A stretch of 64,000 nt of DNA from Zhaonella formicivorans (GCF_004353525.1 NZ_CP085524.1:2142142-2206141); one strand, 5' to 3'; positions 27,990 through 37,003 are shown, counted from the stretch's first letter. Made by a program: numbers and translations. Notes: generated by a model not told the origin, from the letters alone.

Positions 27990-28061
27990 TTAAAACGCTA
28001 ATAATAATCACATACCTTTAAAATATTTTAGCTAAAGCATACAGTTCGCAGAAAATCAAAA

Positions 28062-29486
28062 TCAATTTCCCAAAACTTTTTGCATGTATGCCCTTAACTC
28101 CTTGTCAAGCTCGGGGTCAAGCAGCGATTCAGGGGCGTTACTTATAATTTCCTTATACTTTCTATTTGCTTTTACTACCACATCTTCCGCACCGGCAGCT
28201 TTCCAATCATCGTAGGACTCCCAGTCAGATACAGTAGGTGTCCAGAGATCACGGAAATGTTCAAAGGTGCTGGGGTGAGTCAGATACGTACCCTTATGCC
28301 CCACTTCCTGGATAACATCTACTGCTAAAGCAGCATCTGATGTATCGATACCCTCGGAGATGCGTTTTACCCTCCTGACCAGTTCTTCATCAATGATGAA
28401 CTTTTCATAGGAAGTGACAAAAATGGCATCCAATACACCCATGCACTGCACAAAGATATTGGCGCCGCTCATCATGCCCATCATCAGGCTCTGCATTGTT
28501 TCGTATCCCGCTTGGCAGTCCAGGGATTTGGAGTGGTTAATACCGCACATGGTTCTAGTAGGCAGGTGGTAAAACTCTCGCCCCATCTGAATATTGGGAG
28601 TGTTGATTAGCATTGCCTCGGGTGAACCGGCAGCGAAACTAGCCGACTTCATGTAGCCCACTGTTGACGCGGTGGCATAGACTACAGGTGTTCCCGGGTT
28701 GACCAGCTGGGTCAGGACTATTCCTGCCAAGAGCTCTACGTTTTGCAGCACAGCAGTTCCCAAAAGGCTGATGGGCCCGGAAACGCCTGCCATGATGCAA
28801 GGCGCCAGCAGAATTACCTGATTGCGTTTAGCATATTCGATAATAGTCTCCAAGGTGTCTGGAGCATAGGCAAGAGGGCTTAGGGAATTCACCAGCACAC
28901 CCACATAGTGGTTCTCCTGCAGCCGGCCCTTTTGACCCAAAGCTATTTCTGCCATGTCCAGCATCTGCCGGACCTGTGTCCCGTCTGTACAGGCACCGAT
29001 AATCGGTTTATCTGTGTGTTTCAGCATCTCATACATCATATAGATATACTTTTTGTTTGCATCCACGTCACTGGGGTCCACGGGAATACTCCCATTGAGT
29101 TGAACCACATCACTGGCCTGGCAGAGCTTCATGATGTTGGCGTAATCCTCCAATGTAGCCGGCCTGCGGCCCCGGTCCAAATCCTCGATATAGACCGGAC
29201 CAACGTTGGGCTGGATCAGCAACCCTTCACCCACTGTGACGGAGTGGTCGTCGTTTCTGGCCTTCCACCTGAATGTGCCGGGACAGGTTTCAAGCGCTTT
29301 TTCCACCATATCGGCAGAAAAATATACTATTTCACCTTCAACCCTTGCTCCATGTTTTTTAAAGATTTCCAGCGCTTCTGCACAGTGAAAAACAACACCG
29401 GTTTCCCGAAGGATTTTTAGTGAAGCGTCATGGATCCTTTGATAATCCTCTTTGGAGATTACCTCCATCCTACTGATTAAAGCCAT
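28062..29486 (-). CDS. MttB-superfamily methyltransferase lacking pyrrolysine (MtgB-like)
   Basis: About 474 aa, TIM-barrel corrinoid methyltransferase family. At the place where Pyl-type MttB has amber, this protein reads PTRTMCG-I-NHSKSLDCQ, so Ile replaces Pyl. Known non-Pyl members demethylate quaternary amines such as glycine betaine (MtgB), proline betaine or carnitine. Substrate here is unproven but context (BCCT downstream) supports a quaternary amine. Start uncertain: ATG 29486 is preceded by GAGGATGA, ATG 29498 sits on the purine tract. The corrinoid protein is not in the window. Confidence 0.88.
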   Translation of the reverse strand: MALISRMEVISKEDYQRIHDASLKILRETGVVFHCAEALEIFKKHGARVEGEIVYFSADMVEKALETCPGTFRWKARNDDHSVTVGEGLLIQPNVGPVYIEDLDRGRRPATLEDYANIMKLCQASDVVQLNGSIPVDPSDVDANKKYIYMMYEMLKHTDKPIIGACTDGTQVRQMLDMAEIALGQKGRLQENHYVGVLVNSLSPLAYAPDTLETIIEYAKRNQVILLAPCIMAGVSGPISLLGTAVLQNVELLAGIVLTQLVNPGTPVVYATASTVGYMKSASFAAGSPEAMLINTPNIQMGREFYHLPTRTMCGINHSKSLDCQAGYETMQSLMMGMMSGANIFVQCMGVLDAIFVTSYEKFIIDEELVRRVKRISEGIDTSDAALAVDVIQEVGHKGTYLTHPSTFEHFRDLWTPTVSDWESYDDWKAAGAEDVVVKANRKYKEIISNAPESLLDPELDKELRAYMQKVLGN

Positions 29487-29551
29487 ATGATTTTTCATCC
29501 TCTCCAGCTTTAGTCTCAACTTTTAATGATTACTTTTTAGCTGGTTACTAA

Positions 29552-29567
29552 AGCAATTTTCATGCCA
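29552..29567 (-). promoter_or_regulatory. Sigma54 promoter for MttB-family gene
   Basis: Minus strand TGGCATGAAAATTGCT, correct -24/-12 spacing, 66-80 bp upstream of the methyltransferase start. A palindrome AAGTC-N5-GACTT lies about 75 bp further upstream. Confidence 0.8.
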
Positions 29568-29639
29568 AAGCAAAAATCCTGTCTAAAGAAGAAAAAGCAG
29601 GGTGTCCTTCCCCGCCTCGGAAGATAATCGCAAACCTTT

Positions 29640-29654
29640 AAGTCTTTTAGACTT
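29640..29654. promoter_or_regulatory. Candidate activator site AAGTC-N5-GACTT (UAS 1)
   Basis: AAGTCTTTTAGACTT, a perfect 5-5-5 dyad about 75 bp upstream of the sigma54 promoter at 29552, where enhancer-binding proteins usually sit. The same dyad occurs at 33369. Confidence 0.6.
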
Positions 29655-29690
29655 AACTCAGGCCGACAAAACCAGCCCGCATGATTCACG

Positions 29691-31139
29691 TTATTTACTT
29701 GCCCTATTTAAATGTTTTCGGATTACCCGCGTCGCCTTGCTTTGGCTGATGTTCAAAGCAGCCGCCACTTTATACGAACTTCCCAGCTGCCGGTAGAGCT
29801 GAATTATCAATTCTTTTTCTTTTTCCTTAATGGAAACCCCATCAGTAAAGATTATAGGGGGCAGACTTTGCCCACCAGGTTGACTGTCTTGCATCGCCCG
29901 GATATTTTCCGGCAAGTGTTCAGGCAAAATCTTTGTTTCCGGGACTGTTACCACTAAACGCTCAACCAAATGTTCCACCTCGCGTACGTTTCCTGGCCAC
30001 GAGTATCGGACTAACATATCCAAGCACTTTTGGGAAAATTGATGGGAGACTTTATATTTGGCATTATATCTATCCAGAAAGTAGCAAAGTAACGGGATGA
30101 TATCCTCGGTCCTTTCCCTTAAAGGCGGAAGAGCAATTTCAATTACATTCAGCCTGTAATAAAGGTCTTCGCGAAAACTTTTTTCTTCCACCAGTTTTAG
30201 AAGATTGCGGTTGGTGGCTGCCAATATTCTGATATTAACTTTTTTATGTTCTTTGCCGCCTACGGGAAGAAAACTGTTGTCCTGCACAAGTTCCAGCAGC
30301 TTAGCCTGCAGCTTAAGGGGCACTTCCCCGATTTCATCCAAGAACAAAGTTCCTCCGTCAGCTAATTCAACCAATCCTACTTTACCGCTTTTTTCCGCTC
30401 CGGTAAAAGCCCCCCGGCAATAGCCGAATAATTCTGACTCCAGCAGTTGTTCGGGGATGGCTGCGCAGTTAATACTCATAAAGGGTCCGTCTTTTCTTGT
30501 ACTATGGTTATGAATAAATTTAGCCAAAACATTTTTCCCGGTTCCCGACTCGCCAAGGATTAGCACAGTTGAGTCAACGGCCGCTACCCTTTGGGCTATT
30601 TGCAAACAAGCTCTCATCTTTTTGCTGTGGGCGATATATCCATCAAAGCTTATTTCCTTTTGTCTCAGTTCATGGACTTCTTGTTTATACTTTTCTACTA
30701 ATTTTCGGGTTTCATCTAAATCATGCTTTAATTGCTCAAGATGGGTAATATCGCGACTGTTCATCACCACAAATTCTATCTCGCCCTGGTTGTTAAGAAT
30801 CGGGACAGCAGTAACCACCAGCTTTTTGCCGAAATTAGTCACTTGTTCCAGGGTAACCGTTTTCTTTTCGCGAAAAACAACCGGAGCCAGTGCCGGCGAA
30901 TAATAGCCTTCGTTGACCAGATAATGAACTGTTTTACCAATTACATCCGAGGGCTTCAAACCATAATGCCTCTCGCATGCTTCATTTACATAAACAACCA
31001 TGCCTTTACCGTCAACTACAAAAATTTCATCAAAAGAGTTGTCCAAAATCTTTTTTAAATCATCCCAGCTTAAATTATTGCCCTGTAGGTTTTGTTGCTC
31101 AAGCTTACCGCCAGCCAACCTGCATCTCCCTTTCCCCAT
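29691..31139 (-). CDS. PAS-domain sigma54-dependent transcriptional activator
   Basis: 482 aa. PAS sensor at about 25-130 ([20 protein letters not shown]), linker coiled coil, AAA+ domain at about 165-400 with Walker [10 protein letters not shown], the sigma54-contacting GAFTGA loop and [13 protein letters not shown], then a C-terminal helix-turn-helix ([20 protein letters not shown]). It probably senses a small ligand and activates the four sigma54 promoters around it. It lies between the two methyltransferase genes. The ATG at 31139 lacks a clear Shine-Dalgarno; TTG at 31118, with GGGAG, is an alternative. Confidence 0.93.
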   Translation of the reverse strand: MGKGRCRLAGGKLEQQNLQGNNLSWDDLKKILDNSFDEIFVVDGKGMVVYVNEACERHYGLKPSDVIGKTVHYLVNEGYYSPALAPVVFREKKTVTLEQVTNFGKKLVVTAVPILNNQGEIEFVVMNSRDITHLEQLKHDLDETRKLVEKYKQEVHELRQKEISFDGYIAHSKKMRACLQIAQRVAAVDSTVLILGESGTGKNVLAKFIHNHSTRKDGPFMSINCAAIPEQLLESELFGYCRGAFTGAEKSGKVGLVELADGGTLFLDEIGEVPLKLQAKLLELVQDNSFLPVGGKEHKKVNIRILAATNRNLLKLVEEKSFREDLYYRLNVIEIALPPLRERTEDIIPLLCYFLDRYNAKYKVSHQFSQKCLDMLVRYSWPGNVREVEHLVERLVVTVPETKILPEHLPENIRAMQDSQPGGQSLPPIIFTDGVSIKEKEKELIIQLYRQLGSSYKVAAALNISQSKATRVIRKHLNRASK

Positions 31140-31342
31140 AGACTTGCTGTACAGTTCAAGCTAAAGGCTGGTACAATCCAACCTGGTAAAAAGGTCAAAA
31201 AGCTGTTCAAGGCATATTGCGACTTCCATAGCTTTAAAGAATACAAGAAATAATAAAAAAATGCCAGTGCTGACAATGAATCTTTTCTACATATTTTTTT
31301 ATTTCCCTGCAGATTTAAAATTTTGAAAAAATTTTAGCGACA

Positions 31343-31392
31343 TAAAAAAACCGTGGATAAAGAGTTTTATACCCCACTCTTTTATCCACGGC
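31343..31392 (-). terminator. Terminator after pyrrolysine mttB
   Basis: On the minus strand CCGTGGATAAAAGAGT pairs with ACTCTTTATCCACGG, followed by TTTTTTT; a long and strong terminator immediately after the gene. Confidence 0.9.
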
Positions 31393-31399
31393 ACCTTAC

Positions 31400-32890
31400 T
31401 TAAGCGGGTTTATTTTTATTACAGCTAAGAAGCTTTGCCTCAGCTTCTTCGATAATTGAACGCAGTTCCAAAGCCACATTTTCTGATAAAGGTTCAGGTT
31501 TATGGTTCTGTAAAATTGCAACAGCTTCTTCGTGGGCTACCGCTGTTAGGTCCTTACATCCCCTTTCCTCCCAAGCGTATCTCATCCTGCGGTCCAGAAT
31601 ATTGGGGCGGGACTGTTCCGTCCTCATATACTTGATAGTATGTTCCTGCATGAGGAAGTCACCGCCGGCTCCTACCTTGTCGATGACATCCACCGCAAGG
31701 GTTTCGTCGCTAATCTCAATCCCTTGAACCACTTTCCGGACCATTTTGATAATGTCGTTGGACATTACCAATTGCTCAAAACTCAAGGTAATTCCTAATT
31801 CCAGCATCCCCACTCCATAAATCAGGTTGGCACCTGCCAACGCAGTTAGCAGAGTGGACATGGTGGTCTCGTGGGCTGCCTGAGCATCAGGGACTTTGCT
31901 GTCAACCTAACCACCGGCAACCCAGCTAGGCAGCAGGTAGTATTGGGCCAAGGCCGCCACAGCTGAGTTAATCATGCCCAATTCCGGTGCGCCTACAGGA
32001 GCAGTGGTGGTTTTCAGGTCCATCATGGTAGTGGAACTCCCGTAAATTACCGGCGCCCCCTTACGGGTCAACTGGTTCAGCACAACTCCGGATAACACTT
32101 CTGCATTGTGGGTCACCAATGTTCCTGCCAAAGTTACCGGGGCTGAACCGCCGGCCATGGCCATGGAAAGGATATTCACCGGGACGCCATAACGGGCACA
32201 GGCAATGATTGCCTCACAGCAGTGGTCGGTGAGCTGCAGCGGACTGGTAGGGCAGACGTTAACAGATAAAATCGGACGCTCCCTTAACTTGTCCTTCCCC
32301 CCGGCAACAACAGCCGCCATCTTAAAAAGATAATCGGCATGCTTGCCATGGACGCCTCCCACGAATACGTGCTTCGAAGTGTTGAGGAAACATGCTTCCG
32401 CTGCGTGCAGGGGGTGGACATCGGCAGGAATGTCGTGGGGAGCCACAGCCCTTAGAACTACGTCAATTTCATCCAGGGCATCGCACAGTAGCGCCGCATT
32501 GGCAATGTCCTGCTTAGTAGTCTTTCTGTACTCCCCTGTAAAGGGGTCGATGACCATGATGCCTTCCCCGAAGTTGGTGAAATTTACCCTTCTGCCTTCT
32601 AATACAACATCATGCACAGGGCTTCTGCCATGGAGTACAATTTTGCTTGGGGCGGAACGAATGCAGTCTTCTACCACATATGGAGGAAGTTTTACAATCC
32701 GGCTCTTTTGATCTACACTGGCACCCCCGCTGTGAAAGATTTCCAAAGCTTCATCGCTTTGGACCTTGATTCCTGTTTTCTGGAGCACTTGCAGGGTCGC
32801 TAAGTGAATAGCATAGAGCTCTGCCTCGGAAAACATTTGCATACCGAAACCCCGGGTCACATTGACCGCCGCTTGAGTATGTGAGCGCAC
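31400..32890 (-). CDS. mttB: Trimethylamine methyltransferase MttB with in-frame amber (pyrrolysine) codon
   Basis: Read through one TAG at 31907-31909 this is a 496-aa MttB. Frame is unbroken on both sides: [23 protein letters not shown], which is the place where MttB proteins carry pyrrolysine. The homolog at 28062 aligns across the codon with Ile in place (PTRTMCG-I-NHSK), so the C-terminal part is homologous and not random. MttB transfers a methyl group from trimethylamine to a corrinoid protein. Start GTG with AAGGAGGGG. Needs pyl genes, not seen in the window. A sigma54 promoter lies about 315 bp upstream, with element E in the leader. Confidence 0.92.
31907..31909 (-). other. Amber codon read as pyrrolysine (residue 328)
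   Basis: The only in-frame stop in the 496-codon mttB frame, located at the family's known Pyl site; translation continues with conserved sequence for 168 residues to a TAA. Confidence 0.88.
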
Positions 32891-32908
32891 TTCTTCCCCT
32901 CCTTGAAA

Positions 32909-33065
32909 CTATCCTGAAATAACTGTAACGTCTATGTCCTGTCGCTCCCACTGTCTGAATCAAGAGCACCAACTGCTCGCCAAGGGTTCAGACAAAGGTC
33001 GCCTCCACAGACATAAACGGTTACAAAATTTCCCTCATACTGAGGGTACTGCTAAGTAGCATGGG
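32909..33065 (+). repeat. Large structured intergenic element E (copy 2)
   Basis: 157 bp starting CTATCCTGAAATAACTG and ending CTGCTAAGTAGCATGGG. Outer arms pair (TGTAACG.CTATGTCCTGT with ACAGACATAAACGGTTACA). It lacks the inner GC-rich module of copies 1 and 3. It lies in the 5' leader of mttB, antisense to it. Confidence 0.7.
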
Positions 33066-33202
33066 TGGCTATTTTGAAAATTGACTCAATATCAATATGT
33101 GATGCACTTACCACCTCCCGGGAAACGGCAAGCTGCTGCCTTCATCACTCGTAAAATCGGTGCGCACCATAAAACACTAACTTTTTATCCAACCATCCAG
33201 CC

Positions 33203-33218
33203 AGCAATTTCCGTGCCA
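33203..33218 (-). promoter_or_regulatory. Sigma54 promoter for mttB
   Basis: Minus strand TGGCACGGAAATTGCT is essentially the sigma54 consensus. Transcription would begin near 33190, giving a leader of about 300 nt that includes element E copy 2. Confidence 0.85.
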
Positions 33219-33349
33219 CAATAACCGTTTCCCGCTCCATACTGATTGACGGACGCTTATGCTGCTGTCGGAGCAACATCAGAAAAAAATGAAGAGTTCT
33301 AACGCATTACGGTATGGCTGCTCCTTTTATCGCCCAAGATCATTATTTT

Positions 33350-33364
33350 AAGTCTGAGGGACTC
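33350..33364. promoter_or_regulatory. Candidate activator site (UAS 2)
   Basis: AAGTCTGAGGGACTC matches AAGTC-N5-GACTT at 9 of 10 dyad positions, 19 bp (about two helical turns) from the perfect site at 33369. Confidence 0.5.
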
Positions 33365-33368
33365 AAGT

Positions 33369-33383
33369 AAGTCATGATGACTT
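33369..33383. promoter_or_regulatory. Candidate activator site (UAS 3)
   Basis: AAGTCATGATGACTT, a perfect 5-5-5 dyad between the divergent sigma54 promoters of mttB and the second BCCT gene, suited to serve both. Confidence 0.65.
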
Positions 33384-33467
33384 AGCTAAGCAAGTGACAT
33401 TTTCCTGTAGCGGGATAATTTCTATTATTTTTTCAGCAAACAATCAGGTCAGTGTAAACATTTCCTT

Positions 33468-33483
33468 TGGTATAAAAATTGCA
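33468..33483 (+). promoter_or_regulatory. Sigma54 promoter for BCCT gene 2
   Basis: TGGTATAAAAATTGCA on the plus strand has the GG/GC pair at correct spacing, about 108 bp upstream of the proposed start. The rest of 33066-33590 shows no gene. Confidence 0.7.
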
Positions 33484-33590
33484 TTATAAAAATTCGCTTG
33501 AACCTAAAAAATTAGGATGGAGGTGTCAATACAAAGCAAGCTGAGTTATTCCAGAAAAAACTTAGATAATAAGATAAGGAGGAGATCACT

Positions 33591-35168
33591 ATTAGCACTC
33601 TGGAAAACAAAAAACACAAAATTGAGCCATGGGTGTTTTTTACGCCTTTAGTTTTTGTCGTTGCCTTTTGCTTGTGGGTTTTTCGGGACCCTGAGCAAGC
33701 AGCAAAAGGTCTGCAAAAATTTTATTCATTTATTACTGATACTTTAGCTTGGACTTACGAATGGTATGTGCTTATTTTGTTTGCACTTTGTTTCTACTTT
33801 ATTTTCGGCCCTTACGCCAATAAAAGATTAGGAGATGAGAAACCGGAATTCAGCACTTTATCATGGCTGGGCATGATCTTTACTTCCTTTGCAGGCCTGG
33901 GAGTGTTAACCTGGACTTCTATAGAATTTTTTTACTATTTACAAACTCCGCCTTTTGGAGCAAAGCCATTCTCACCGGAAGCCCAACCTTGGGCCCTTGC
34001 TTATCCCTTATTTCACTGGGGATTCTCCGCCTGGGCGCTGAATACTGTGTTTGGACTGGTCTTTGCCTATCTGTTCTTTGTTAAGAAAAAAGATGTAATA
34101 AGGCCGAGCAGCGCCTGTGAGCCAATTTTTGGAGAACGTTTAACTAACGGCTGGCTTGGCAAATTAATTGATGCCTTTTTCGTCATTGGCTTTGTCGGCG
34201 GGGTGACCACTTGTATCGGTGTTAACGTACCTACTATTTATGCTTTAGCAGGTAAAGTGTTGGGTATTCAGCGCACCCCGACAATAGACGCTGTGATAAT
34301 TTTTTCGTGGTCAATTTTCATGGCCATCTTGCTGTACACCGGTTTGAATAAGGGAATCCGCCTTTTAAGTGACTTCAGAGTTTATTTTGGTTTTGGTATC
34401 CTAGCCGTTATCCTTGCTTTTGGCCCTACCTCATACATCCTCAATACTTTTACAGATTCGGTGGGTCACCTGCTGCAAAACTTTGTAAGGATGAGTTTGT
34501 ATACCGATCCCTATTATAAATCAGGGGTACCTCAGGGCTGGACCGTCTTCTACTGGGCCTGGTATATTGCTCTTGTCCTCCAAGCAGGTATATTTATGGG
34601 GCGAATCTCAAAAGGCAGGACCGTGCGCGAGTATACTATCGGGGCACTGTTAGCCTCCACAGCAGGAAGCTGGATCTTCTTTGCAGTGTTTTCAAATTTC
34701 TCAATGTATGTCTATCAGCAAGGCACCGTACCTATTGCAGATATTATGGCCAGTGGCGGACAAGGCGAAGCGATTGTGTCCATCTGGACCCAATTACCCT
34801 TTAGCGGCATTTTGATACCCATTCTGCTTGTTTATGGGTATATTGCAATGCAGACCTTACTCAACGGTTCCACCTATACTCTGGCCATGGTTACCACTAA
34901 AGAGCTGACCGGGGAAGAAGAGCCTCCTAAATGGAACCGGATCTTCTGGTCCTTGACTTTGGGGCTGATAGCTGTTGCCGTAGTCTCTATCGGCGGGATC
35001 AGACCATCCCAAACTATGACCATTATTGGCTCCCTGCCCATATTCATCATCTCGCTTTTGATTTTGGTCTCTTTCTTTAAAGATGTGCGGGCAAATTGGG
35101 GGGCTAGCAGAGAAGAAAATAATACTATTCAGGCAGTTTCGAACAACAAAAGCTCAATTTCCGGATAG
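33591..35168 (+). CDS. BCCT-family transporter 2
   Basis: About 525 aa, 12 membrane segments, homologous to the BCCT gene at 26154 (HWGFSAWALNTVFGL, GWTVFYWAWYIAL, NFVRMSLYTDP). Likely imports a methylated amine for MttB transcribed divergently. Start: the best Shine-Dalgarno in the region, AAGGAGGAG at 33576, points to an ATT codon at 33591; the first ordinary start (GTG, 33633) has no site and would cut off KKHKIEP just before the first membrane segment. ATT is therefore my choice. Ends before a strong hairpin. Confidence 0.88.
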   Translation: MSTLENKKHKIEPWVFFTPLVFVVAFCLWVFRDPEQAAKGLQKFYSFITDTLAWTYEWYVLILFALCFYFIFGPYANKRLGDEKPEFSTLSWLGMIFTSFAGLGVLTWTSIEFFYYLQTPPFGAKPFSPEAQPWALAYPLFHWGFSAWALNTVFGLVFAYLFFVKKKDVIRPSSACEPIFGERLTNGWLGKLIDAFFVIGFVGGVTTCIGVNVPTIYALAGKVLGIQRTPTIDAVIIFSWSIFMAILLYTGLNKGIRLLSDFRVYFGFGILAVILAFGPTSYILNTFTDSVGHLLQNFVRMSLYTDPYYKSGVPQGWTVFYWAWYIALVLQAGIFMGRISKGRTVREYTIGALLASTAGSWIFFAVFSNFSMYVYQQGTVPIADIMASGGQGEAIVSIWTQLPFSGILIPILLVYGYIAMQTLLNGSTYTLAMVTTKELTGEEEPPKWNRIFWSLTLGLIAVAVVSIGGIRPSQTMTIIGSLPIFIISLLILVSFFKDVRANWGASREENNTIQAVSNNKSSISG

Positions 35169-35185
35169 AAATAATGCTAAGATTA

Positions 35186-35220
35186 AGGGGTTCGGCGCAC
35201 ACTGCCGAACCCCTCCTTTC
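35186..35220 (+). terminator. Terminator between BCCT 2 and ubiB
   Basis: AGGGGTTCGGC-GCACACT-GCCGAACCCCT then CCTTTCT. An 11-bp GC-rich stem between convergent genes; T-tail is short. Confidence 0.8.
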
Positions 35221-36908
35221 TAAAATCTCCCGCTGCGGAGGATAGCCAGAATCAACCACAAGAACATCATGCTGGCGGCGCCAAAGCCAACCTCCAGGAT
35301 GGGAAGGCGCCAGAGGAAAAAGCCTCCCGTGTCTCCTTCGATGGCATAACCGATGATCAGGCCGGACATGACGATGCTAAAGGACAGCAAAACAATGGCA
35401 AAAGTCAATTTATTGGAGATCCGGTCCGCACGGTTCAAGGCCTTTTCAATGTTTTGGTGCTCAAGTTTCAGGGATAATTTACCCTCCTCCAGCTTGCTCA
35501 GGATATGATCGATTCTCTTTGGCAGCGCCAGGGCTATTTCCCCGTAGTCCTCGACTACCTCGGACAGGTGTTTGCCAATATTCCCGGGAGAATATTTTTT
35601 CCTGAACAATTCCCTGCCAAAGGGCTCCGCCAGGACCATGATGCTCAATTCAGGATCCAGCTCCTGGACCACACCCTCTAAAGTAAGGAGCGCTTTTGCC
35701 AGCAGTGTAAACTCCGAGGGGATCCTGATGCGGTACTTATAGGCCAGGTCCAGGATCTCCTGCACCGCCGCGCCCAAGCTGATTTTGCTGAAGGGTAGGT
35801 TATAGTACCGCTCCCGCATGCGCTCCACTTCCAGGCGCAGGCTGTTTAAATCGGTCTCCTCAGACAAAACCCCCATTTTCAGGATAGCATTGATGATTTT
35901 AGAACTGTTTCGGCCGATTAGACCCAAAGCCAGGTTGATAAATTCTTCTTTGCGCTCCTCAGATATTCTCCCCACCATGCCAAAATCCATAAAAGCAATG
36001 ACTTCGTCCGGGAGCACAGCAATATTGCCGGGATGGGGGTCGGCATGAAAAAAGCCGTGCATTAAAACCATGCGTAGAAATGCATTGGCCACATTAACCG
36101 CGATGGTATGGCGGGAATAATGTTTTTTCTCCAAGCATTCAGCATTGTTTAGTTTACACCCTGAGATATACTCCAGGGTTAAAATCCTGGCAGTGGTATA
36201 GTTCCAATAAACGCTGGGGATATGCACCGTATGGTCATTGGCAAAGTTTTCCCTGAAGATTTCGGCATTTCGGCCCTCGGCGTAGTAATCCATTTCCTCT
36301 TTGATGGTCCTGGCAAATTCCTCGGCAATTTCAACAAAATTATACAGTTCACCCCAGGAGGTATGTTTCTGGGCCAGTCGCGCCACATCCCGCAGAATGT
36401 CGAGGTCAGTGCGAATTACCTCTTCCACTCCCGGTCGCTGCACTTTTACAACTACTTCCATTCCCGAACTGAGGCGGGCATAATGTACCTGCCCGATAGA
36501 GGCCGCTGCCAAGGGTTTTGGTTCAAACCGGGCAAATAAATACTCGAGCGGCTGTCCCAATTCTTTTTCAACTTGTTCCTTGACCTGTTCAAAGGGAAAA
36601 GGGGGAACGTCATCCTGCAGCTTGGCCAGTTCTGCAATTATATCTTTAGGCAGCAAATCCGCCCTGGTGCTTAACACCTGCCCCAGCTTAACAGCAGTAG
36701 GGCCAAGTTCTTCCAGCACAAGGCGCAAGCGCTTGGCCAGGCTTATTTTTTCCGTTTTGTCAGTAACTTTTTTTCTACCCCGCAAACTGGGTAAAACCAG
36801 CTCCGACAGCCCCAGCTGGTCAATAATGAACCCAAACCCGTGCCGGGCTAAAGTATTGACCACTTCTTTAAAACGGCCGAAATGTTTATAGCGTTTTTTT
36901 AATAACAT
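35220..36908 (-). CDS. ubiB: UbiB/ABC1-family atypical kinase
   Basis: 562 aa. Kinase-like core at about 85-430: KxGQ motif in VKLGQVLSTR, the Ala-rich AAASIGQVH loop replacing the glycine-rich loop, HADPHPGN catalytic region and DFGMVG. Two C-terminal membrane segments at about 500-560. Family members support quinone or lipid metabolism at membranes; exact substrate unknown. ATG at 36908 has GGAGCAGAGAA; the longer frame to 36977 lacks such a site. Downstream of a phasin-like gene, with a hairpin between. Confidence 0.9.
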   Translation of the reverse strand: MLLKKRYKHFGRFKEVVNTLARHGFGFIIDQLGLSELVLPSLRGRKKVTDKTEKISLAKRLRLVLEELGPTAVKLGQVLSTRADLLPKDIIAELAKLQDDVPPFPFEQVKEQVEKELGQPLEYLFARFEPKPLAAASIGQVHYARLSSGMEVVVKVQRPGVEEVIRTDLDILRDVARLAQKHTSWGELYNFVEIAEEFARTIKEEMDYYAEGRNAEIFRENFANDHTVHIPSVYWNYTTARILTLEYISGCKLNNAECLEKKHYSRHTIAVNVANAFLRMVLMHGFFHADPHPGNIAVLPDEVIAFMDFGMVGRISEERKEEFINLALGLIGRNSSKIINAILKMGVLSEETDLNSLRLEVERMRERYYNLPFSKISLGAAVQEILDLAYKYRIRIPSEFTLLAKALLTLEGVVQELDPELSIMVLAEPFGRELFRKKYSPGNIGKHLSEVVEDYGEIALALPKRIDHILSKLEEGKLSLKLEHQNIEKALNRADRISNKLTFAIVLLSFSIVMSGLIIGYAIEGDTGGFFLWRLPILEVGFGAASMMFLWLILAILRSGRF

Positions 36909-36961
36909 TTCTCTGCTCCATTCTCGGAAACTCCGTGCTATTCCATAATTTACCCGTAAAA

Positions 36962-36998
36962 AGAAAAAAACCTGCAAGAAATTTATCCTGCAGGTAAA
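36962..36998 (-). terminator. Terminator/attenuator between phasin-like gene and ubiB
   Basis: ACCTGCA-GGATAAATTTCT-TGCAGGT followed by TTTTTTCTTTTT on the minus strand. It should reduce read-through from the phasin-like gene into ubiB. Confidence 0.75.
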
Positions 36999-37003
36999 TT
37001 TTT

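Noticed and set aside
31400-31861. mttB as a pseudogene or as two separate genes
   Set aside because: The only interruption is a TAG at the family's pyrrolysine site, sequence on both sides is conserved and in frame, and the downstream piece has no ribosome-binding site of its own.
33181-33420. tRNA-Pyl gene near mttB
   Set aside because: No cloverleaf with a CTA anticodon could be built in any gap of the amine module.
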